From Gammaproteobacteria bacterium (lineage in GTDB: Bacteria; Pseudomonadota; Gammaproteobacteria; Steroidobacterales; GCA-2729495): 47,961 bases of DNA. The position numbers and the translations under genes were made by a program. The stretch is taken from contig JASLMV010000020.1 in NCBI GenBank assembly GCA_030746435.1, positions 1 through 47,961 of the forward strand, given 5' to 3'. The notes beneath the pieces were generated by a model. It ran no database searches and was not told the DNA's origin. It saw only the letters and a program-made list of their open reading frames with translations. Positions within the stretch are counted from its first letter, which is position 1. Every line of letters begins with the position of its first letter. Shown one piece after another: positions 42,986 through 47,961 of the stretch.

Positions 42986-43669
42986 ATGTATCTGCAATTT
43001 GTAAAGCCCGCTATCGCGATACTTCTGGGCAGCACCCTGTGTTTTACATCACTCTTTGCGGCAGATGATGAAGAAGCTGCGGAGGATGTTTTCTACTTCC
43101 TGGGTACTGCGATCAGCCAGAATCTCTCCATGTTCTACCTGTCGGAAGATGAGCTGAATCAGGTAGTGAAAGGGATGCGGGAATCGCTGGCGGGTAAGGC
43201 TGAGCAGATGGACCAGGGTGTTTATTCACAAAAGCTGAACGAACTGGCCACGTCGCGCATGGCGGCAAATGCAGAGAAAGAAAAAGCGCTGTCGCAGGAA
43301 TACGTAGAAGGGATGGCCGCGCAGGAGGGCGCCATTACAACTGACTCGGGCCTCGTGTACCTGGAGTTGCTTGCCGGCAAGGGGGTGCAGCCCACGGCGG
43401 CATCAGCCGTTACCGCGCATTATCACGGCACGCTAAGAGACGGTAAAGTCTTTGACAGTTCCTTTCAGCGGGGGCAGCCCTTGCGGATTAAGCTTACGGA
43501 GGTAATTCCGTGCTGGACGGAAGGAATAGCGATGATGAAGGTCGGCGGTCGAAGCAGGCTCACATGTCCCTCGGATATTGCTTACGGCGATCGAGTCAGT
43601 GGAATGATCCCACCCGGGGCAGCGCTAACCTTCGAGGTTGAGTTGATAGACGTGGAGAACTCGCCCTAG
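42986..43669 (+). CDS. Exported FKBP-type peptidyl-prolyl isomerase (FklB/Mip-like)
   Basis: 227 residues from ATG at 42986 (GAAGGA six bases upstream). Signal peptide to about residue 27. The N-terminal helical dimerisation region (LGTAISQNLSMFYLSEDELNQVVKGMRESLAG) is followed by an FKBP domain with VTAHYHGTLRDGKVFDSSFQRGQPL, IPCWTEGIAMMKVGGR, IAYGDR and PPGAALTFEVELIDV. It catalyses Pro cis-trans isomerisation and aids folding of exported proteins. Several neighbours are secreted enzymes that may be clients. Confidence 0.94.
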   Translation: MYLQFVKPAIAILLGSTLCFTSLFAADDEEAAEDVFYFLGTAISQNLSMFYLSEDELNQVVKGMRESLAGKAEQMDQGVYSQKLNELATSRMAANAEKEKALSQEYVEGMAAQEGAITTDSGLVYLELLAGKGVQPTAASAVTAHYHGTLRDGKVFDSSFQRGQPLRIKLTEVIPCWTEGIAMMKVGGRSRLTCPSDIAYGDRVSGMIPPGAALTFEVELIDVENSP

Positions 43670-43757
43670 CCTCTTCATAGTTCCCGCGGCGGATACATTA
43701 TGGGGTCTGCCTGTATCTGCTAGAGTTTCAGGCAATAACAACAAGCGGGAGCACGTC

Positions 43758-44492
43758 ATGGCGCAGGAATCAGTGCTGGTCGTTGGCGCCGGCAACGGGC
43801 TGGGGCTGGGTCTACTCGAGATATTTCACGGGGCAGGGTTCAGGGTTGCGGCAGCTGCGCGCACGCTGGAAAAATTTGCTGACATGAAAGAGCTCGACGG
43901 GCTTGATGATTTATTGAGTATTTCGTGTGATGCATCGGTTGAATCGGATGTCAACAAGATGTTCGAGACCGTCATCAACTTTCACGGCGTGCCCGATGTC
44001 GTCATCTTTAACGTGGGTAATTTAATATTTGGCCACGTCGTCGACCTGTCCACCGAGGATTTCGAAACCAGCTGGCGGGTCGGTTGCCTGGCCGGGTTCT
44101 TTGTCGGCCGTGCCGCGGCGAAAGCGATGCTGGAGCGCGGCTCAGGCACGATAATTTTTACCGGCGCGACAGCGTCGTTAAGGGGTGCAGCCCGGTTTTC
44201 GTGTCTTGCGGTCCCGAAAGTAGGCCTACGGGCATTGGCACAAAGCATGGCAAAGGAACTGGGTCCACAGGGCATTCATGTCGCGCACGTGATCGTTGAT
44301 GGAGGCATTACGTCCAAACGACCGCGGCCGATTCCGGAAGCGCTGAAAGGTTATGACTTCAAGCCCAGCGAGATTCCCGATTCGGTCATGCAGCCAAACG
44401 ATATGGCGGAGAACTACCTGCATCTGCACCGGCAACCCCGCAATACATGGACGCATGAAATTGACCTCAGGCCATGGGTAGAAAAGTTTTAG
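43758..44492 (+). CDS. SDR-family protein lacking the catalytic tyrosine
   Basis: 244 residues. The Rossmann start is VLVVGAGNGLGLGLLEIF and the dinucleotide loop is followed by AARTLEKF, but the motif reads GAGNGLGLG, only partly like TGxxxGxG. The substrate motif SxnYxxxK reads GATASLRGAARFSCLAVPK: Lys is present, the Tyr position is Leu. Relatives with FAxxAxxK in place of Tyr are known as atypical SDRs, so activity may be altered or absent. A ribosome site GCGGGAGC precedes the ATG. Substrate unknown. Confidence 0.85.
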   Translation: MAQESVLVVGAGNGLGLGLLEIFHGAGFRVAAAARTLEKFADMKELDGLDDLLSISCDASVESDVNKMFETVINFHGVPDVVIFNVGNLIFGHVVDLSTEDFETSWRVGCLAGFFVGRAAAKAMLERGSGTIIFTGATASLRGAARFSCLAVPKVGLRALAQSMAKELGPQGIHVAHVIVDGGITSKRPRPIPEALKGYDFKPSEIPDSVMQPNDMAENYLHLHRQPRNTWTHEIDLRPWVEKF

Positions 44493-44528
44493 ACCGATTA
44501 CGATCAGCTTAGTCGAAGCGCCCTTCCT

Positions 44529-45839
44529 ATGAACATAAAAATCCCGACGCCCGTTGCTGTCGCAAGTATTTTTCTCTTACTGGTGGGTTTTGTCCTGGCG
44601 TTCGCGTACGGGGTAGCAGTGGTGCGTTACAAACTCCCTCCCCATGAAATGATTGCCGATGTGGAAGAAGCTCTCCGGTGGTCTGCCAATCATGCACCAG
44701 GCAGGGAACCCTGGTATTACAGTGCTACTGACAGAACGGCGACCATTTACAGCACCGAGGGCGCCCCAAAGTCAGGCTTGAACCTCGTTACGTCTGTGGG
44801 CCCTGATTACACGCTTAGTCTGAAAGTGATCGATATGGCCGGAGAACTTGTACATTCCTGGCCGGTCGACTGGTTTGATATCTGGCCGGACGCCAGCCAT
44901 TTACCTGCGCAGGATGTGCCAAAAACGCGCCCGGGCACTCATCTCCATGGCGCGCTGTTACTGCCGGACGGAGACATCCTGTTCAATTTCGAGAAACTCG
45001 GGCTGGTTCGTATGGGGTTGTGCGGGGACGTGCACTGGAAGCTGCCCTATCAGACTCACCACTCTGTGTTTATGGACGACGCTGATAACTTGTGGGTTTC
45101 TGCGCTGAGGTGGCACACGGAGGCCATGCCAAAATATCCGGCTCACGTGCCACCGATACGCGAACCCGTGGTTCTGAAAGTGTCCCCGGAAGGCGAGTTG
45201 CTTGAGGAAATATCGGTTTTTGACCTGCTTGCCGAGAATGATTACTGGGCCTTAAACAATATGCGTGCGGGGGCAAAGTCGAATACCGTGATTGGAGACA
45301 GTCTGCATCTTAACGATGTCGAGGTCTTTCCGGAGAATATGGAAGAGGGGTTTTTCAAGCATGGTGATATCGTAATCTCATTACGGAACATCCATGCAAT
45401 CATTGTCTTCGACCCGGTGACGAGAAAGATTAAATTGCTGAAGGTAGGGGGATTTACCCGTCAGCATGACCCTGACTTTATCGATGGCAACACTCTGATG
45501 ATTTTTGATAACAACACCATCGCCCCCCAGAGTTTTGGCCAGCAAAGCCGTATCCTGCTATTCGACGTACAAAAAGATGAATTGTCGGTAAAGTATACCG
45601 GAGGTCCTGATAATCCTTTCTATACCTATATCATGGGCAAGCAACAGTTACTCGAGAATGGGAACCTTCTGGTATCCGATTCGATCAACGGCCGTGCTTT
45701 CGAGGTGAATGAAGCGGGGGAGATCGTCTGGGAATTTATAAACCTGGTCGGTGAGGGCCGCGTGGGCATCGTCGAAGAAGTCGAACGGTTGCCCGAATCG
45801 TACAGGCAGATCTTTGAGACTGCGGATTGTACAAACTGA
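44529..45839 (+). CDS. Membrane-anchored arylsulfotransferase-like propeller protein
   Basis: 436 residues. A single N-terminal membrane helix (VAVASIFLLLVGFVLAFAYGVAVV) anchors the body in the periplasm. The body matches the arylsulfotransferase (ASST) beta-propeller pattern: THLHGALLLPDGDILF, YQTHHSVFMDDADNLWV, HLNDVEVFPENM, RQHDPDFIDGNTLMIFDNN and LENGNLLVSDSINGRAFEVNEAGEIVWEF. ASST transfers sulfate between phenols, but the catalytic His of true ASST cannot be confirmed, and many members are uncharacterised. Neighbours are not sulfur-metabolism genes. Confidence 0.82.
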   Translation: MNIKIPTPVAVASIFLLLVGFVLAFAYGVAVVRYKLPPHEMIADVEEALRWSANHAPGREPWYYSATDRTATIYSTEGAPKSGLNLVTSVGPDYTLSLKVIDMAGELVHSWPVDWFDIWPDASHLPAQDVPKTRPGTHLHGALLLPDGDILFNFEKLGLVRMGLCGDVHWKLPYQTHHSVFMDDADNLWVSALRWHTEAMPKYPAHVPPIREPVVLKVSPEGELLEEISVFDLLAENDYWALNNMRAGAKSNTVIGDSLHLNDVEVFPENMEEGFFKHGDIVISLRNIHAIIVFDPVTRKIKLLKVGGFTRQHDPDFIDGNTLMIFDNNTIAPQSFGQQSRILLFDVQKDELSVKYTGGPDNPFYTYIMGKQQLLENGNLLVSDSINGRAFEVNEAGEIVWEFINLVGEGRVGIVEEVERLPESYRQIFETADCTN

Positions 45840-45880
45840 GGGGCTATACCGAAGAAGATTATGTACTGACCGCAGGCGTT

Positions 45881-45901
45881 CCAAAGCGCTGATCGCTTTG
45901 G
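45881..45901. other. Perfect hairpin upstream of the esterase lipoprotein gene
   Basis: CCAAAGCG, loop CTGAT, CGCTTTGG: an 8-bp stem between the propeller gene stop (45839) and the esterase start (45979). No T run follows, so it is either a weak terminator or a regulator site. Confidence 0.45.
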
Positions 45902-45978
45902 AGATTGTGATATTCTGTCTGCCAAGATAAGAGCCTTGCATATCCGAACTGCCGGGCGATAACAGGGGTCACCAAAAA

Positions 45979-47274
45979 ATGCGTATTTATCTGCTGCGTG
46001 CAATCGTCGGCCTACTCGTGTCGGCGCTTTTTCTAGTAGGTTGTCACGATGACAATGACTCGGAACCGCTTGAGACCGGATTGCAAACGGTAGAGTCCAG
46101 TGGCGTCGAGCGAGAGTTCTTTCTGCAGCTTCCTGACGACGGTGCCGGCATAGTGGCCGCCGCGCTTGAAGACGATCCCCGCCCGTCGTTGCTATTTGCC
46201 TTCCACGGTTACACCGGTTCTTACACCAACTGGGTGGGCGATGGCCGCTTTTACGATCTTGTTGATGTCGTTGGCGACGACGCTGTTTTTGTGGCGCCGC
46301 AAGCTTTGGACGATGCCAGCGGTAACGCCGTCTGGGGCGGCGAGGCCGATTTGAACCTTTTTGTCGATATCGTCAATTATCTGACCGAGCACGGAGTCGA
46401 ATTCAACCCCAACAAGATATACGTAGCTGGGCACAGTAACGGCGCCGGATTCGCGCATGAGCTCGGGTGCCGGTACGGCGACATCATTCGAGCCATTATT
46501 GCGGCAGCAGGTTCGCTCATAAGAACCGATTGTGTCGGCTCGACCGCGGTGTTCATGATGCACGGTAGTAACGACCCCCTGACAGCGGGCTTTCTTGCCG
46601 AAGCCGGTCTGAACTACTGGATTCTTTACAATGGCTGGGATCCGGATGCATCCGTGCCGGCTGACGTCGGGCCCTGCGAGGATTATTCTTTCCCGGGCGA
46701 GCTCAATTCCCCATACCCGGTTTTATGGTGCGAACACACCCAGGGTCACAGCTGGCCGGACTTTGGCAGCCAGTCTGCCTGGGATTTTGTGACCGGCCTG
46801 GACGTTTTGCAGCCCACGCTGGACTATCCGGCCGGCGGCGGCGCGGAACGGGCCACTCCGCCCAGCGATGCCCTCATGACCTTCAGGATTGATGTTCCGG
46901 CGGAAATCAACCGGCCGATTCGGGGCGTCGCCACGCTGCGGCCCGTGGAATGGCTCGAAATGGAGACTTGTAGCGCGCCGGATGTGATCCTCGGTATTTT
47001 CGGGGTGGATGGCGTGCTCATTCCCGGGCAGATTTCCGAGCTAATCGAATTCCCGATTACCTACCTCGATTTCTCGGGCAAACTTGTGTTCCCGGCCGAC
47101 TGGGCACTGAACGTCACTATTTACGTTGAAGGCGGGAGTACGGGTACCATTCCGACGCCGGGCGTGGATTACGCTGGAAATGTTCTTGTATCGCTGACTG
47201 CCAAGAATGCCGACGTACTTATTCCCGAACCGATACCGCTGGTTCCGGGGGGAGATCCGTGCGGGTTTTTCTAG
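45979..47274 (+). CDS. Lipoprotein esterase of the PHB-depolymerase/feruloyl-esterase (LpqC) type
   Basis: 431 residues; the signal ends LVGC, so a lipoprotein. The N-terminal hydrolase domain (to about residue 270) has LLFAFHGYTGSY for the oxyanion hole, GHSNGAG with the nucleophile serine, HGSNDPL with the Asp, and HTQGHSWPDFG with the His. This is the pattern of secreted PHB depolymerases and feruloyl esterases. A second domain of about 150 residues (FRIDVPAEINRPIRGVATLRPVEWLEMET...) looks like a beta-sandwich and may bind substrate. It probably hydrolyses an ester polymer or plant-type ester outside the cell. Confidence 0.88.
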   Translation: MRIYLLRAIVGLLVSALFLVGCHDDNDSEPLETGLQTVESSGVEREFFLQLPDDGAGIVAAALEDDPRPSLLFAFHGYTGSYTNWVGDGRFYDLVDVVGDDAVFVAPQALDDASGNAVWGGEADLNLFVDIVNYLTEHGVEFNPNKIYVAGHSNGAGFAHELGCRYGDIIRAIIAAAGSLIRTDCVGSTAVFMMHGSNDPLTAGFLAEAGLNYWILYNGWDPDASVPADVGPCEDYSFPGELNSPYPVLWCEHTQGHSWPDFGSQSAWDFVTGLDVLQPTLDYPAGGGAERATPPSDALMTFRIDVPAEINRPIRGVATLRPVEWLEMETCSAPDVILGIFGVDGVLIPGQISELIEFPITYLDFSGKLVFPADWALNVTIYVEGGSTGTIPTPGVDYAGNVLVSLTAKNADVLIPEPIPLVPGGDPCGFF

Positions 47275-47447
47275 CGAGGAGGCGATCGGAAACGCCGCTC
47301 TTGCACATCCCTGTGCTCCGCGGCACCAGGCCTTCGGCCAATATGCGTCGCTCCGCGACTTCTTAATAGCGTGCCCGAATGCACGCAAATTCCATCCATG
47401 TATGTCGGAACCGGCTACGCCGTTTCGATTTAGGCCTTCTTGCCACC

Positions 47448-47482
47448 AAAACAAAAAGGCCCCTGACGGGGCCCTTTCATTT
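47448..47482 (-). terminator. Intrinsic terminator of the tmRNA gene
   Basis: Read on the minus strand: GGCCCC, loop GTCA, GGGGCC, then TTTTTGTTTT, directly after the tmRNA 3' end. Bases 47275-47447, between the esterase gene and this hairpin, contain no gene I can support. Confidence 0.85.
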
Positions 47483-47842
47483 TGGTGGAGGCGGCCGGAA
47501 TCGAACCGGCGTCCGCAAGTTATCCGCCCCAAGCTCTACATGCTTATTCCGTCTTTAATCTTACTCCGGGCTACCCAACGGACAGGGAAAACCTGAAGCC
47601 AGTTTAGTAAGAGTTTAACGATCAGGCCCCAAACATACCTTTACGCGATTCTGTGTAGATAACACCGGGAGCCGAACGCACAGACACGTGCCGGGCCGAT
47701 GGCATTAAAACTGTTTTTTAGGCAGCTAATGCGTAGTTGTCTTCGTTGGCAACTATAAGGTTTACAGCTGGTTTAACGAGGTGATCTGTCCCTCGGCATG
47801 CACTCGAAGTTTCAATACCCACGTCGAAGCCATGTCGCCCCC
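47483..47842 (-). ncRNA. ssrA: Transfer-messenger RNA (tmRNA)
   Basis: One-piece tmRNA, 360 nt on the minus strand. The 5' end GGGGGCGACATGGCTTCGAC and the 3' end GGTTCGATTCCGGCCGCC ending in TCCACCA are both present and pair as an acceptor stem; CCA is encoded. The tag reading frame is GCC AAC GAA GAC AAC TAC GCA TTA GCT GCC TAA, giving ANEDNYALAA. It rescues stalled ribosomes with SmpB and marks the product for proteases. The 3' end is a common integration site for islands; no integrase or repeat of its end is in this window. Confidence 0.97.
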
Positions 47843-47873
47843 GTGGTGCCGACCTTTATGGTTCGGCAAAACA

Positions 47874-47901
47874 AGTGTAGAGCGTTTGACCGCAAAGGCA
47901 A
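47874..47901 (-). promoter_or_regulatory. Likely tmRNA promoter
   Basis: On the minus strand a -35 box TTGCCT (47896-47901) and a -10 box TACACT (47874-47879), 16 bases apart, precede the tmRNA 5' end by about 31 bases, leaving a leader for RNase P removal. Each box matches the sigma70 consensus at four of six positions. Confidence 0.4.
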
Positions 47902-47961
47902 TCGTCTTGTTCCCGAATTTATCGAGCCTGGCGCCTATATGCGTACCTGGATGCGTGCGCC

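Noticed and set aside
42986-43669. Reading the FKBP protein as an outer-membrane Mip virulence factor
   Set aside because: The signal shows only export and the domain order is shared by common FklB-type housekeeping isomerases.
47275-47482. Integration-site scar beside tmRNA
   Set aside because: No repeat of the tmRNA 3' end and no integrase gene seen in the window.
47041-47596. ORFs overlapping the tmRNA 3' end
   Set aside because: They read through the tmRNA and its terminator and are shadows.
47843-47961. Short open frames on both strands at the right edge, one starting ATG at 47858
   Set aside because: They are cut by the window and overlap the likely tmRNA promoter; no family can be judged from about 35 codons.

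Overview
The window looks like a chromosomal segment of a heterotrophic, probably free-living gammaproteobacterium of moderately high G+C. The evidence is the order SRP RNA-dnaX-ybaB-recR, rsgA divergent from orn, ppsA divergent from ppsR, a YqiB-like DUF1249 gene, a tail-specific protease and a one-piece tmRNA with an ANEDNYALAA tag. I do not name a genus. The left edge cuts a gene, and no insertion sequence, CRISPR array, integrase or tRNA gene was recognised.

Left accessory block (1-12.9 kb). Nearly every gene encodes an exported or membrane protein, mostly redox enzymes. Two paralogous FAD-linked (BBE-type) oxidases lie in tandem, each followed by an almost identical terminator. The second faces a quinoprotein (PQQ) dehydrogenase paired with a cytochrome c lipoprotein; behind the first there is only a 44-codon ORF that resembles a piece of that dehydrogenase. 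Then come two small membrane proteins, a lipoprotein with a 21-bp tandem repeat next to a di-heme DUF1111 oxidoreductase, a lipoprotein alpha/beta hydrolase translationally coupled to a PQQ sugar dehydrogenase, a membrane-anchored ferrochelatase-like protein, and a lipoprotein.

Core block (13-27 kb). SRP RNA with a good sigma70 promoter, dnaX, ybaB, recR, rsgA, orn, an SH3/coiled-coil membrane protein (TIGR04211 type), ppsA (TTG start) and its regulator ppsR, phosphoglucomutase, DUF1249, a coiled-coil protein of unknown function, and the periplasmic protease Prc.

Mixed block (27-38.4 kb). Small membrane proteins and an FHA-domain protein, two adjacent lipoproteins, a FieF-type cation efflux pump, a two-domain alpha/beta hydrolase whose first domain lacks the nucleophile serine, an intergenic inverted repeat, a glutathione transferase with a luciferase-like flavin oxidoreductase, an NmrA-like reductase, and a patch (36.6-37.5 kb) with an unrecognised ORF and an orphan coding fragment.

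Right accessory block (38.4-47.5 kb). A Tat-exported DUF1838 protein diverges from a very large MauG/CcpA-type cytochrome c peroxidase homologue with two canonical and one CX4CH putative haem site, followed by a cysteine-rich secreted protein. Next are a secreted FKBP isomerase, an SDR protein without the catalytic tyrosine, an arylsulfotransferase-like propeller protein and a lipoprotein esterase of the PHB-depolymerase/feruloyl-esterase type. The window closes with ssrA (tmRNA) on the minus strand with its own terminator and likely promoter.

Together the accessory genes suggest periplasmic oxidation of sugars, alcohols or aromatic compounds with electrons passed to c-type cytochromes. The best candidates for something undescribed are the membrane-anchored chelatase-like protein (10763-12235) and the giant MauG-like protein with its cysteine-rich partner (38702-42882).
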